Below are positions 9,079 through 17,805 of a DNA stretch of 64,000 bases, one piece after another. The stretch is taken from contig DASYKC010000085.1 of assembly GCA_035995885.1 (NCBI GenBank), positions 14,086-78,085 of the forward strand, in the 5' to 3' direction. Both the position numbers and the translations under genes were made by a program. This stretch comes from Schlegelella_A sp035995885 (GTDB taxonomy: Bacteria > Pseudomonadota > Gammaproteobacteria > Burkholderiales > Burkholderiaceae_C). Each line of letters starts with the position of its first letter. Position 1 is the first letter of the stretch. The notes beneath the pieces were generated by a model that was not told the origin of the DNA, did not search any database, and saw only the letters and a list, made by a program, of their open reading frames with translations.

Positions 9079-10344
9079 ATGTCCGCGATCGCCGGTGTGC
9101 TCGAGCAGCGGCTCGGCTCCCTGAGTCTTCCCCTGGCCGTCGTCCTGCCCGGCGGGCGCCGGATCGGCCGCAAGGACGCGGCCGTCACGCTGCGCCTGAA
9201 CGACCTGTCGCCGCTCGCCCACCTCGTCACCGGCGAGGTCGGCAAGGTCGGCCAGGACTACGTCGAGGGCAAGGTCGACCTCGACGGCGGCATGCGCGAG
9301 CTGATGGCCGCCGCCGCCGAGCTGATGCCGGGCGATCCGACCGAGCCGCGCGGCGCCGCGGCGCCGGCGCCGTTCGCCTGGGCGCGCCAGGCCGCGGCGA
9401 TGACGCGCTCGCGCCTGCGCCACCGGCCCGAGACCGACGCCGAGCAGGTCCAGTTCCACTACGACGTCTCGGACGACTTCTATGCGCTCTGGCTCGACCC
9501 GCGCCGGGTCTATTCGTGCGCCTACTTCCGCGAGCCGGCGATGTCGATCGCCGAGGCGCAGACGGCCAAGCTCGAGCACATCTGCGCCAAGCTCATGCTG
9601 AAGGAAGGCGAGCGCTTCCTCGACATCGGCGCCGGCTGGGGCGGCCTGCTCCTGTTCGCCGCCGAGCACTACGGCGTTCGCGCCCAGGGCATCACCCTGA
9701 GCAAGAACCAGCACGCCCACGTCAACAAGCTGATCGCCGAGCGCGGCCTGGCCGGCCGGGTGCGCATGGACCTGCTCGACTACCGCCATCTCGACGAGAG
9801 CGAGCCCTACGACAAGATCGCCTCGGTCGGCATGTTCGAGCACGTCGGCCGCGCCCGCCTGCCCGAATACTTCGCCAAGATCCATCGCCTGCTCAAGCCG
9901 GGCGGCCTGCTTCTGAATCACGGCATCACCGCCGGCGGCACGCGCAATCTCCAGCTCGGCTCGGGCCTCGGCGACTTCATCGAGCGCTACATCTTCCCGG
10001 GCGGCGAGCTCGAGCACGTCTCGCACGTCCTCGCGACGACGGCCGACGCCGGCCTCGAGGCGGTCGACATCGAGAGCCTCAGGCCGCACTACGCGAAGAC
10101 GCTCTGGGCCTGGAGCGACGCGCTCGAGGCCCAGCTCGGCACGGCGCGCACGCTCACCACCGACACGGTCCTGCGCGCCTATCGCCTCTATCTCGCCGGC
10201 AGCGCGATGTGCTTCGAGCGCGCCTGGCTTTCGCTCTACCAGATGCTCTGCGCGCGCCGCACCGGCGACGTCGATTCCGGGCCGATGCGCGGCGCACAAT
10301 CGGCGTTTCCGTTCAACCGCGGCTACATGTATCCGCAGCGCTGA
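9079..10344 (+). CDS. cfa: Cyclopropane-fatty-acyl-phospholipid synthase family protein
   Basis: A 421-residue SAM-dependent enzyme that methylenates unsaturated acyl chains of membrane phospholipids. An N-terminal SCP2-like region (~1-100) is followed by the conserved HYDVSDDFYALWLD (near residue 130) and YSCAYF segments. The SAM-binding motif FLDIGAGWGGL and the SVGMFEHVG active-site loop come next. ATG 9079 was preferred over the in-frame GTG at 9028. A -10-like TAAAGT lies about 35 bases upstream of it. The stop overlaps the DUF1840 start by one base. Confidence 0.88.
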   Translation: MSAIAGVLEQRLGSLSLPLAVVLPGGRRIGRKDAAVTLRLNDLSPLAHLVTGEVGKVGQDYVEGKVDLDGGMRELMAAAAELMPGDPTEPRGAAAPAPFAWARQAAAMTRSRLRHRPETDAEQVQFHYDVSDDFYALWLDPRRVYSCAYFREPAMSIAEAQTAKLEHICAKLMLKEGERFLDIGAGWGGLLLFAAEHYGVRAQGITLSKNQHAHVNKLIAERGLAGRVRMDLLDYRHLDESEPYDKIASVGMFEHVGRARLPEYFAKIHRLLKPGGLLLNHGITAGGTRNLQLGSGLGDFIERYIFPGGELEHVSHVLATTADAGLEAVDIESLRPHYAKTLWAWSDALEAQLGTARTLTTDTVLRAYRLYLAGSAMCFERAWLSLYQMLCARRTGDVDSGPMRGAQSAFPFNRGYMYPQR

Positions 10345-10658
10345 TGTACCGTTTCAAGTCGAAGGCCGACGGCGATCTGATCATGATGGCGCCGGTCGGC
10401 GACCAGCTCCTGCGCATCGTCGGCCGCGAGCCGGCAGCGAGAGGAATCATCGAGGTCGCGGCGTTGCCGCAGGCGATCACTGCGCTCGAGCAGGCGATCG
10501 CCGTCGCCGAGAAGGCGCGCGTCGAGTCGCGCCAGGCCGACGACGACGACACGGCCGGCGGCGCCAACGCGATCGGCCTGCAGCAACGCGCCTGGCCGAT
10601 GCTGGAGATGATGCGGCGCTCGCTCGCCGAGCGCGCCGACATCGTCTGGGGCGTCTGA
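10344..10658 (+). CDS. DUF1840 family protein
   Basis: A 104-residue protein with the DUF1840 pattern: an N-terminal YRFKSKADGDLIMMAPVGD strand region, an alanine-rich helix (ALEQAIAVAEKARVES), an acidic linker, and a C-terminal RAWPMLEMMRRS helix. This betaproteobacterial family has no established function. It overlaps cfa by one base (TGATG) and so is co-translated. Confidence 0.8.
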   Translation: MYRFKSKADGDLIMMAPVGDQLLRIVGREPAARGIIEVAALPQAITALEQAIAVAEKARVESRQADDDDTAGGANAIGLQQRAWPMLEMMRRSLAERADIVWGV

Positions 10659-10698
10659 GTCCGGTGCGCCGCGCCGGTCCATCGCAGCGAGGAAAGCC

Positions 10699-11343
10699 AT
10701 GAAACTCTGGAGCGACAGCTGGCCGAACGGCGAGCGCATTCCGCCCCGCTACGCGTGCGGCCGGCTCGACGCCGGCGCCGGCACGACCTTCGCCGACGAC
10801 GTCAACCCGCACCTCGCCTGGAGCGACCTGCCGCCGGCGACTAAGTCGCTGGTCCTCATCTGCCACGACTTCGACGTGCCGAGCCGCGGCGACGACGTCA
10901 ACCAGCCCGGCCGCGAGATCCCGGCCGACCTGCCGCGCATCGACTTCTTCCACTGGCTGCTCGCCGACGTGCCGGTGACGACGGGCGCGATCACCGAGGG
11001 CGCGTTCGCCAGCGGCTTCGCGCCGAAGGGCAAGCCTGGCCCGGCGGTCACCGTGCCGGGGTTCGAAGGCGCGCGCCAGGGCGTCAACGATTTCACCGGC
11101 TGGTTCGGCGCCGACCCGGCGCTCGCGGGCGACTACTTCGGCTACGACGGCCCGTACCCGCCGTGGAACGATTCGCTGGTCCACCACTACGTGTTCACGC
11201 TGTACGCGCTGTCGATCGCGCGCGCGCCGGTCGAAGGGCGCTTCGCCGGCGCCGACCTGCGCAAGGCGATCGACGGCCACGTCATCGCCGAGGCCCTGCA
11301 TTCGGGGACCTACACGCTCAACCGGCGTCTGCTCGGCCCGTGA
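10699..11343 (+). CDS. YbhB/YbcL family Raf-kinase-inhibitor-like (PEBP) protein
   Basis: A 214-residue phosphatidylethanolamine-binding-protein fold. Visible family motifs are the ligand-site segment HDFDVPS, FFHWLLADVP (the HW pair), and the C-terminal HHYVFTLYAL stretch. It is longer than typical ~160-residue bacterial members, mainly through an insertion around GVNDFTGWFGADPALAGDYF. No signal peptide is visible, so it is cytosolic. A GAGGAAAG ribosome-binding site precedes the ATG. The function in bacteria is unknown. Confidence 0.85.
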   Translation: MKLWSDSWPNGERIPPRYACGRLDAGAGTTFADDVNPHLAWSDLPPATKSLVLICHDFDVPSRGDDVNQPGREIPADLPRIDFFHWLLADVPVTTGAITEGAFASGFAPKGKPGPAVTVPGFEGARQGVNDFTGWFGADPALAGDYFGYDGPYPPWNDSLVHHYVFTLYALSIARAPVEGRFAGADLRKAIDGHVIAEALHSGTYTLNRRLLGP

Positions 11344-12038
11344 GCGGCGACGGAGACGCGACCGGCGCCGAGGTCACGCGCATCGTCGCCGTCCGCCACG
11401 GCGAGACCGAGTGGAACGCGCAGATGCGGATGCAGGGCCAGCTCGACACGGCCCTCAGCGCGCGCGGCCGCTGGCAGGCGGCACGCACCGCCGAGGCGCT
11501 CGCGGGCGAGGGCATCGAGACGATCTTTGCCAGCGACCTGGCGCGCGCCTTCGACACCGCACAGGCGATCGCCGCCGTTGTCGGCCTGCCGATCGAGACC
11601 GACGCCGGCCTGCGCGAGCGCAGCTTCGGCATCTTCCAGGGCCACACCTACGCCGAGATCGACTCGCTCTGGCCGGCCGACGCGGCGCGCTGGCGTCGCC
11701 ACGAGCCGGCGTTCAAGCCCGAGGGCGGCGAGAGCCTGATCGAGTTCAGCGCGCGCGCCGTCGCCGCCGTGACGCGAATCGCCGCGCGCTCGCGCGGCCG
11801 CACGATCCTCGTCGTCAGCCACGGCGGCGTTCTCGACTGCCTGTACCGCGCTGCTGCCGGCCTCGATCTCGCCGCGCCGCGCTCGTGGGAGCTCGGCAAC
11901 GCCGCCGTCAACCGCCTGCTCTTCACCGGCGAGCGCTTCACGCTGGTCGGTTGGAGGGACACCTCGCACCTCGAAGGCGATCCGCTCGACGACGGCAGCG
12001 AAGGCGACTGCCCGACCGTGCCCCGGGTGGCGGCATGA
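11340..12038 (+). CDS. Histidine phosphatase (phosphoglycerate mutase-like) family protein
   Basis: A 232-residue enzyme of the histidine phosphatase superfamily. The catalytic RHGET motif has R19-H20-G21, the acid Glu is in LRERSFGIFQG, and the second His is in VVSHGGVLD. Arg in the SDLARAFDTA segment completes the phosphate pocket. The GTG start overlaps the previous stop (GTGA). Close relatives include GpmB-like phosphatases and CobC, and the natural substrate is not evident. The stop overlaps the next gene by four bases. Confidence 0.85.
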   Translation: MSGDGDATGAEVTRIVAVRHGETEWNAQMRMQGQLDTALSARGRWQAARTAEALAGEGIETIFASDLARAFDTAQAIAAVVGLPIETDAGLRERSFGIFQGHTYAEIDSLWPADAARWRRHEPAFKPEGGESLIEFSARAVAAVTRIAARSRGRTILVVSHGGVLDCLYRAAAGLDLAAPRSWELGNAAVNRLLFTGERFTLVGWRDTSHLEGDPLDDGSEGDCPTVPRVAA

Positions 12039-13183
12039 GCGTCGCCGCCGCGCCGCTGCCGGCGGTCGGCGACCCGGTCGAGTCGATCGACACGCCGGCA
12101 CTCGTCGTCGACCTCGAGGCGATGGAGCGCAACCTGGCGACGATGGCGGCGTTCGCGCAGCGCCACGGCGTGCGCCTCAGGCCGCACGCGAAGATGCACA
12201 AGAGCGCGACGATCGCGCGCCTGCAGATGGCGGCCGGCGCGGTCGGCGTCTGCGTCCAGAAGACGAGCGAGGCCGAGGCGCTCGCCGCCGCCGGAATCGA
12301 CGACCTCTACATCTCGAACGAGGTGATCGACCCGGCCAAGCTGGCGCGCGTCGCCGCGCTCGCCCGCCGCGTCCGCCTCGCCATCGCCGTCGATTCGGTC
12401 GAAGGCGTCGAGCGCCTCGCCGCCGCCGTCGCCGCTGCCGGCAGCACGATCGAGGTCTTCGTCGAGGTCGACGTCGGCCACGGCCGCTGCGGCGCGCCCG
12501 CGGCGGCGGCCGGGCAGCTCGCGCAGCGCGTCGTCGCCCACGCGCCGCCCGAAGGCGGCTTGCGCTTCGCCGGCGTGCAGGCGTACCACGGCGCGGCCCA
12601 GCACCTGCGCAGCGGCGACGAGCGCGAGGCGGCATCGCAGCACGCCGCGGCGCTCGCGCGCGCGGCGCAGGCGAGCATCGGCGCCGCCGGCATCGCCTGC
12701 CCGCTCGTCACCGGCGCCGGCACCGGCACCTTCGCGTTCGACGTCGCGAGCGGCGTCTGGGGCGAGCTGCAGGCGGGCAGCTACCTGTTCATGGACCGCG
12801 ACTACGCCGACAACGCGGCCGCACCGGGAACGCCGCGCTTCGAGCACGCGCTCTTCGTCAAGAGTCGGGTGATGAGCCGCGGCGCCGCGCACGCCGTCGT
12901 CGACGCCGGCCACAAGTCGCACGCCATCGACGCCGGCCTGCCGCGCGTCTGGCAGCGCGAGCTCGGCTACGCCAACGGCGGCGACGAGCACGGCATCCTG
13001 CGCCCGCACGCCGACGCTTCGCGGGCGAGCCTGCCGGCGCTCGGCGAGACGGTCTGGCTCGTTCCCGGCCACTGCGATCCGACCGTCAACCTGCACGATC
13101 GCTACGTCGTCGTCAGCGGCGGGCTCGCCGCCGGCCGCGTCGCTGCGCTCTGGCCGATCGAAGCGCGCGGCTGCGTCGGCTGA
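12035..13183 (+). CDS. DSD1 family PLP-dependent enzyme (D-threonine aldolase / D-serine dehydratase-like)
   Basis: A 382-residue fold-III PLP enzyme acting on D-hydroxy-amino acids. The Schiff-base Lys is K53 in RPHAKMHKS. A long alanine-racemase-like barrel follows. The C-terminal metal site of the DSD1 family is visible in PGHCDPTVNLHD. VTGAGTGTFAFD is the phosphate-binding segment. Aldolase versus dehydratase activity cannot be separated by eye. Coupled by ATGA to the phosphatase gene. Confidence 0.85.
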   Translation: MSVAAAPLPAVGDPVESIDTPALVVDLEAMERNLATMAAFAQRHGVRLRPHAKMHKSATIARLQMAAGAVGVCVQKTSEAEALAAAGIDDLYISNEVIDPAKLARVAALARRVRLAIAVDSVEGVERLAAAVAAAGSTIEVFVEVDVGHGRCGAPAAAAGQLAQRVVAHAPPEGGLRFAGVQAYHGAAQHLRSGDEREAASQHAAALARAAQASIGAAGIACPLVTGAGTGTFAFDVASGVWGELQAGSYLFMDRDYADNAAAPGTPRFEHALFVKSRVMSRGAAHAVVDAGHKSHAIDAGLPRVWQRELGYANGGDEHGILRPHADASRASLPALGETVWLVPGHCDPTVNLHDRYVVVSGGLAAGRVAALWPIEARGCVG

Positions 13184-13202
13184 GCGCGAAGGAGGCGACG
13201 GC

Positions 13203-14330
13203 GTGACCGGACCGCAGATCATCGTCCTCGTGACGCCCGTCTTCTTCGCCCTGATCGGCGTCGAGCTCGCGATCGGCCGGGCGCGCGGCCGCCCGGGCTA
13301 TCGCCTTTGCGACGCGTTGTCGAGCATCGGCCTGGGCATCATGAGCCAGATCGCCGGCGTCTTCACGGCGGTGCTGACGCTCGGCATCTACGTCGCGGTC
13401 TACGACCGCTTCGCCGTCTGGCCCCTGGCGCCGACATCGCCGTGGATGTGGCTCGCGGCCTTCGTCGCCTACGACTTCCTCTACTACTGGCACCACCGCG
13501 CCGGCCACCGCGTCGCGCTGTTCTGGGCCGCCCACGTCGTCCACCACCAGAGCGAGGACTACAACCTGTCGACGGCGCTGCGCCAGACCTCGAGCGGCTG
13601 GCTCGCCGGCTGGATCTTCTACCTGCCGATGGCGCTCGCCGGCTTTCCGCCGCTCGTCTTCGCCGTGGTCGCGCTGATCGACCTGCTCTACCAGTTCTGG
13701 GTCCACACTGAGCAGGTCGGCCGCCTCGGCTGGTTCGACCGCTGGTTCTGCGCGCCGAGCAACCACCGCGTCCACCACGCCGTCAACGACGCCTATCTCG
13801 ACCGCAACTACGGCGGCGTGCTGCTCGTCTGGGATCGTCTGTTCGGCACCTACACCGTGGAGGACGGCGCGACGCCGTGCGTCTACGGCACGCGCGCGCC
13901 GCTCAGGAGCTGGAACCCGTTCCGCGCCAACCTGCAGGTCTACGCCGACCTCTGCCGCGATTCCTGGCGCGCGGCGCGCTGGGGCGACAAGCTGCGCGTC
14001 TGGATCCAGCCGCCGGGCTGGCGTCCGGCCGACGTCGCCGCGCGCTGGCCGAAGGCGCCGTTCGCGGTCGATGCCTTCGAGCGCTACGACCCGGCGCCGA
14101 CGCCGGCGCGGCTCGGGCTCGCACTCTTCCTCTTCGTCGTCCTGCTCGCCGCGACGACGCTCTTCCTCTGGCACGCGCATGGGCTCGACGGCGCCGAGCG
14201 CGTGGCGTGCGCTCTCGCGATCGGCGTCGGTCTCTGGGGCGTCGGCCGATTGAGCGAAGGCGGCGCGTCATCGGCGGCGCCGCTGACGAGCGCGTACGTC
14301 GGCCCGGCGCCGCCGCACGCATCGCAGTGA
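13203..14330 (+). CDS. Sterol desaturase / fatty acid hydroxylase superfamily membrane protein
   Basis: A 375-residue integral membrane di-iron enzyme. The three histidine clusters are present: HHRAGH, HVVHHQSEDYN and HRVHHAVN, with several transmembrane helices around them and two more near the C terminus. Such enzymes hydroxylate or desaturate lipids. The GTG start follows an AAGGAGG ribosome-binding site. It is coupled to the Crp-type gene by GTGA. The position a few genes after cfa hints at membrane-lipid modification, which is inference only. Confidence 0.88.
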   Translation: MTGPQIIVLVTPVFFALIGVELAIGRARGRPGYRLCDALSSIGLGIMSQIAGVFTAVLTLGIYVAVYDRFAVWPLAPTSPWMWLAAFVAYDFLYYWHHRAGHRVALFWAAHVVHHQSEDYNLSTALRQTSSGWLAGWIFYLPMALAGFPPLVFAVVALIDLLYQFWVHTEQVGRLGWFDRWFCAPSNHRVHHAVNDAYLDRNYGGVLLVWDRLFGTYTVEDGATPCVYGTRAPLRSWNPFRANLQVYADLCRDSWRAARWGDKLRVWIQPPGWRPADVAARWPKAPFAVDAFERYDPAPTPARLGLALFLFVVLLAATTLFLWHAHGLDGAERVACALAIGVGLWGVGRLSEGGASSAAPLTSAYVGPAPPHASQ

Positions 14331-14953
14331 CCGAGGATCGCCTGCCCCCGGCCCTCCTCGCGGCGCTCGCCGCGCACGGCAACAGCCGCGCCTTTCGCGC
14401 CCAGACGATTCTCCTCAACGAAGGCGATTCGGGCGGCTCGCTCTACATCGTCATCGAGGGCCGGCTGCGCGCCTACGCGAGCTCGGCCGAGGGCCGCGAC
14501 GTCGTCCTCTCGGAGCACGGACCGGGCGAGTACGTCGGCGAGCTCTCGCTGGAGGGCGAGCTGCGCTCGGCGTCGGTGAAGACGCTGCAGGCGACGACGT
14601 GCTGCGTCGTCCAGGCGGCGCAGCTGCCCGCCTTCCTCGCCGAGCACCCCGAGTTCGCGCTGCACCTGACGCAGAAGCTCACGCGCATGGTGCGCCGCCT
14701 CACCGAGCAGGTGAAGAGCCTCGCCCTGCAGGACGTCTACGGCCGCCTCGTCCGGCTGCTGATGGAGCTTTCCGATCCGGTCGGCGGCGAGCGCGTCGTG
14801 CGCGAGAAGCTGACCCAGCAGGACATCGCCGACCGGGTCGGCTCGTCGCGCGAGATGATCAACCGCGTCCTGAAGGAGCTGACGACGGGCGGCTACGTCG
14901 CCGTTCGCGACGGCCGCCACGTCATCGTGAAGAAGCTGCCGGCCGCGCGCTAG
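14327..14953 (+). CDS. Crp/Fnr family transcriptional regulator
   Basis: A 208-residue regulator. The N-terminal cyclic-nucleotide-binding-like domain is clear (FRAQTILLNEGDSGGSLYIV, then GPGEYVGELSLEG). It is followed by the dimerisation helix and a winged helix-turn-helix with the recognition region QQDIADRVGSSREMINRV. It lacks an FNR-type N-terminal cysteine cluster, so it is not an obvious oxygen sensor. The GTG start overlaps the hydroxylase stop. It ends 7 bases from a convergent gene. Confidence 0.88.
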   Translation: MTEDRLPPALLAALAAHGNSRAFRAQTILLNEGDSGGSLYIVIEGRLRAYASSAEGRDVVLSEHGPGEYVGELSLEGELRSASVKTLQATTCCVVQAAQLPAFLAEHPEFALHLTQKLTRMVRRLTEQVKSLALQDVYGRLVRLLMELSDPVGGERVVREKLTQQDIADRVGSSREMINRVLKELTTGGYVAVRDGRHVIVKKLPAAR

Positions 14954-14960
14954 GAGCGCG

Positions 14961-16553
14961 TCAGAGCATTTCCTCGGAGACGAAGAACGAGGCCAGGCGT
15001 GGCTTCAGTCCCGGGCCGCCGGCGCGGCGCGGTTCGACACGCAGGATCGCGTCGTGCTCGCGGCCGACCCACTCGACGCGCTTGCCGTCGTCGCCGAGAC
15101 GCAGCGCGTAGCTGCCGCTGGCGCGACCGCGTTCCAGGAAGCCGGCGACCTCGGCGGCGAGCACCGGGTCGTCGATGACGATCGCCGACTCGGTGTTGCT
15201 GCGCGCCGAGCGGCGGTCCATGTTCATCGAGCCGATCGAGACCCAGCGGTCGTCGACGACGACCAGCTTGGCGTGCAGCCGGCCGAGCGACTGGCCGTGG
15301 CGCTCGCCCGAGGCGTCCTCGCCGGCCGGCGCTTCGGGCGTCGGCATCAGCTCGTGCAGGGCGACGCCGAGCCTGAGCATGCCGAGGCGGTAGCGCGCGT
15401 AGCCGAAGTGGACGAGCGGCTCGTCGGTCGTCGCCAGCGAGTTGGTGAGGACGCTGAAGCGGACGTCGTGGGCGCGCGCTTCGCGCAGCGCGGCGAGGCC
15501 GCCGGCGCCGGGGACGAAGTACGGCGTCGCGACCAGAACGCTCGAGCGCGCCGCGCCGATCAGCTCGAGGTGGGCGCGCATGACCGGGCCGTCGGGCCGG
15601 GCGTGGTCGTTGTCGGCGATCTGCGCCGGCTGGTCGGCGACGACGCGGGCGGCGGCGAAGCGCTGCGCGACGTGCCCGGCCGCGAGCTCGTCGGCGAGCG
15701 AGCGGCGGCCGGGCGCCGCCGCCGGGGCGCCGTCAGCGATGTCGCCGACCCCGGCGACCTCGGGCTCCGGCAGCGCCGGCGTCGGCGCCGGCGACGCGCC
15801 GCGGGCGGCGTCGTCGCGTTGGCGCGCGCGCAGCAGGCTTTCCGCGGGATAGGCGTAGGGCGAATTCCAGAACTCGTCGAACAGCGCCGACAGCGCCGCG
15901 ACGACGCTGCCCGACGACAGCAGGTCCATGTCGATGAAGTGGGCGGCGCCGCTGCGGTCGAAGTATTCGTCGGCGATGTTGCGGCCGCCGGTGATGGCGA
16001 AGCTGTTGTCGGCGATCAGCAGCTTGTTGTGCATGCGGTGGTTGATGCGCGCGAACTGGTGCGCCGACAGGACGACCCGGCTGGCGAAGCCGCCGCCGCG
16101 CACGGGCAGCGGATTGAACAGGCGCACCTCGAAGCCGGGCTGGCCGGCGAGGGCGGCGAAGAGCGCGTCCTCGCGCACCGCGTAGAGGTCGTCGACGAGA
16201 ACGCGGACGCGAACGCCGCGCGCCGCGGCGGCGGCAAGCTCGGCCAGCACCTGGCGGCCGGTGCGGTCGTTGGCGATCAGGTAGTACTGGACGTCGACCG
16301 ACTTCTCGGCGTCGCGGATCAGGGCGATGCGCGCCTCGAGCGCCTCGTCGCCCTCGGGCAGCAGGCGAAAGCCGGAGAGGCCGCGAGCGTCGTCGGGCGT
16401 CGACGCCGCGGCGACCCGGCCGAGCGTCGTGCCGGCGACGTCGCCGAGCGCATGCGACTCCGGCCGCTCGACCGGCATCGGCAACGCTGCGCAGCCGGCA
16501 AGCGCGAGCACGAGGGCAGCGGCGAGCAGGCGCGGCGCGGCGACCCTGGGCAT
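14961..16553 (-). CDS. Phospholipase D-family lipoprotein
   Basis: A 530-residue protein with a lipoprotein signal (LALAGC, lipidated Cys21) and two complete HKD motifs: H175-x-K177-x4-D182 in HRMHNKLLIAD, and H427-x-K429-x4-D434 in GRLHAKLVVVD, each followed by the expected GG/GS and Asn/Glu residues. This arrangement matches periplasmic or outer-membrane phospholipase D/cardiolipin-synthase-like proteins. A Pro/Ala-rich loop around residues 250-285 separates the halves. A short membrane-peptide gene lies upstream on the same strand. Confidence 0.87.
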   Translation of the reverse strand: MPRVAAPRLLAAALVLALAGCAALPMPVERPESHALGDVAGTTLGRVAAASTPDDARGLSGFRLLPEGDEALEARIALIRDAEKSVDVQYYLIANDRTGRQVLAELAAAAARGVRVRVLVDDLYAVREDALFAALAGQPGFEVRLFNPLPVRGGGFASRVVLSAHQFARINHRMHNKLLIADNSFAITGGRNIADEYFDRSGAAHFIDMDLLSSGSVVAALSALFDEFWNSPYAYPAESLLRARQRDDAARGASPAPTPALPEPEVAGVGDIADGAPAAAPGRRSLADELAAGHVAQRFAAARVVADQPAQIADNDHARPDGPVMRAHLELIGAARSSVLVATPYFVPGAGGLAALREARAHDVRFSVLTNSLATTDEPLVHFGYARYRLGMLRLGVALHELMPTPEAPAGEDASGERHGQSLGRLHAKLVVVDDRWVSIGSMNMDRRSARSNTESAIVIDDPVLAAEVAGFLERGRASGSYALRLGDDGKRVEWVGREHDAILRVEPRRAGGPGLKPRLASFFVSEEML

Positions 16554-16583
16554 CGTGTCCTCGCTGATCGCAAGCGCCGCCGA

Positions 16584-16685
16584 TCAGGCGGCGCCGGCGA
16601 ACACGACCAGGAACATCGAGGCGGCGGCCAGGCACAGGGTGGCGCTGACCAGGGCGGTGGCGAGATCGTCGTATGTCGTCTTCAT
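16584..16685 (-). CDS. 33-residue single-helix membrane peptide
   Basis: A small gene upstream of the phospholipase-D lipoprotein, same strand. The product starts MKTTYDDLATALVSA and continues as one hydrophobic helix rich in Ala, Leu and Val to its C terminus (ending VVFAGAA). An AGGAG ribosome-binding site lies 7 bases upstream of the ATG, which argues for real translation. The gap to the downstream gene is 30 bases. I do not recognise a family. Confidence 0.55.
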   Translation of the reverse strand: MKTTYDDLATALVSATLCLAAASMFLVVFAGAA

Positions 16686-16941
16686 GGCAGGCTCCTGGTG
16701 ATCGATCGAGGCGATGTTTCGCATCGACAGGACCACAGTGTCGCGAGCCGACCCCCTGTCGACGAGTGAGAAACGCGCAGCCGGGGAGTGACCTTGTTCA
16801 CACGTCGTTCGGCGTCTCCTAACACCGCACGTCAGGGCAAATGCTCAGAGGACTAACCCGGGTTCCGCGGCCACGGACAGTCGCGGCAGGCTGCTCCTTG
16901 CCTAGACTGCGCGTCCCGCTCGCTGAAACCGGTTCAGCCGG
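16686..16941 (+). promoter_or_regulatory. Divergent intergenic region with putative promoter for the IclR-transport cluster
   Basis: A 256-base gap between divergent genes. A -10-like TAGACT is at 16903-16908, giving an expected start of transcription about 27 bases before the regulator's first ATG. No convincing -35 box is visible. IclR regulators commonly bind such a region. No clear operator palindrome was picked out. Confidence 0.35.
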
Positions 16942-17805
16942 ATGAACGGCGCGGGGCCGCCTTGCTTCTTCCGCTCGCCCGCGTCCATGACCTTTGCCGC
17001 CGCCCACTACGCCCTGCCTTTCCCGCGCGAACGCGCCCCGGTCGCGGCGCTGGTTCCCGCCGTCGCGCGGGCGCTGACGCTGCTCGACCGGCTCGCGCGC
17101 GGCCGCGAGCCGATGACGCTGGCGCGCCTGTCGAGCGAGCTGGCGCTGCCCAAGAGCAGCGTCCACGGCCTATGCACGACGCTGGTCTCGTTCGGCTACC
17201 TGCGCCGCCAGGCCGACGGCTCGTTCCTGATCGGCCCGCGCGTGATGGGCCTCGCCGAGGCCTTCGTCGCCGGCACCGACGTCGCCCAGGAGTTCAACGC
17301 CCTGTGGGGAACGAGCGGCATCTCTCCCGAAGAGACGGTGCTGCTCTCGGTGCTGTCCGGCAACGAGGCACTCTACGTCGCCGTCCGCAACAGCGCCCGG
17401 CCGCTCGGCCTCGCCTTCAACGTCGGCATGCGCCTGCCGGCGTATCTCTCGGGCAGCGGCAAGGCGATGCTCGCCCAGCTGCCGGCCGACGAGGTGCGGC
17501 GCCGCTTCACCGGCCACCTCTCGACCCGGCTCACGAGCAAGGGCCCGCGCGACATCGAGGCGCTGCTCAAGGAGCTGGCCCTGACGCGCAAGCGAGGCTT
17601 CAGCATCGACGACGAGGCCGTGCGCGAAGGCGTCTATTCGTTCGGCGCGGCGGTGTTCGACGCCTCGGGCGAGGCAGTCGCGGCGGTCGCGGTCTGCATC
17701 AACAAGGCGCAGCTCGGCAGCGAGCGCGGCGCGCGCCACCGCGACGCCGCGCTCGACGTCGCGCGCCGGCTGACCGAACGCCTCGGCGGCGAGGCGGTGT
17801 CGTGA
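16942..17805 (+). CDS. IclR family transcriptional regulator
   Basis: A 287-residue regulator. The N-terminal winged helix-turn-helix includes MTLARLSSELALPKSSVHGL. The C-terminal effector domain shows the IclR pattern (LSVLSGNEALYVAV, GLAFNVGMRLPAYLSGSGKAM, then GFSIDDEAVREGVYSFGAAV). An alternative ATG at 16987 would remove 15 residues that lie outside the domain. It precedes a complete HAAT importer and overlaps its first gene by four bases, so it very likely controls that importer. IclR members often respond to aromatic or short carboxylic acids. Confidence 0.9.
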   Translation: MNGAGPPCFFRSPASMTFAAAHYALPFPRERAPVAALVPAVARALTLLDRLARGREPMTLARLSSELALPKSSVHGLCTTLVSFGYLRRQADGSFLIGPRVMGLAEAFVAGTDVAQEFNALWGTSGISPEETVLLSVLSGNEALYVAVRNSARPLGLAFNVGMRLPAYLSGSGKAMLAQLPADEVRRRFTGHLSTRLTSKGPRDIEALLKELALTRKRGFSIDDEAVREGVYSFGAAVFDASGEAVAAVAVCINKAQLGSERGARHRDAALDVARRLTERLGGEAVS

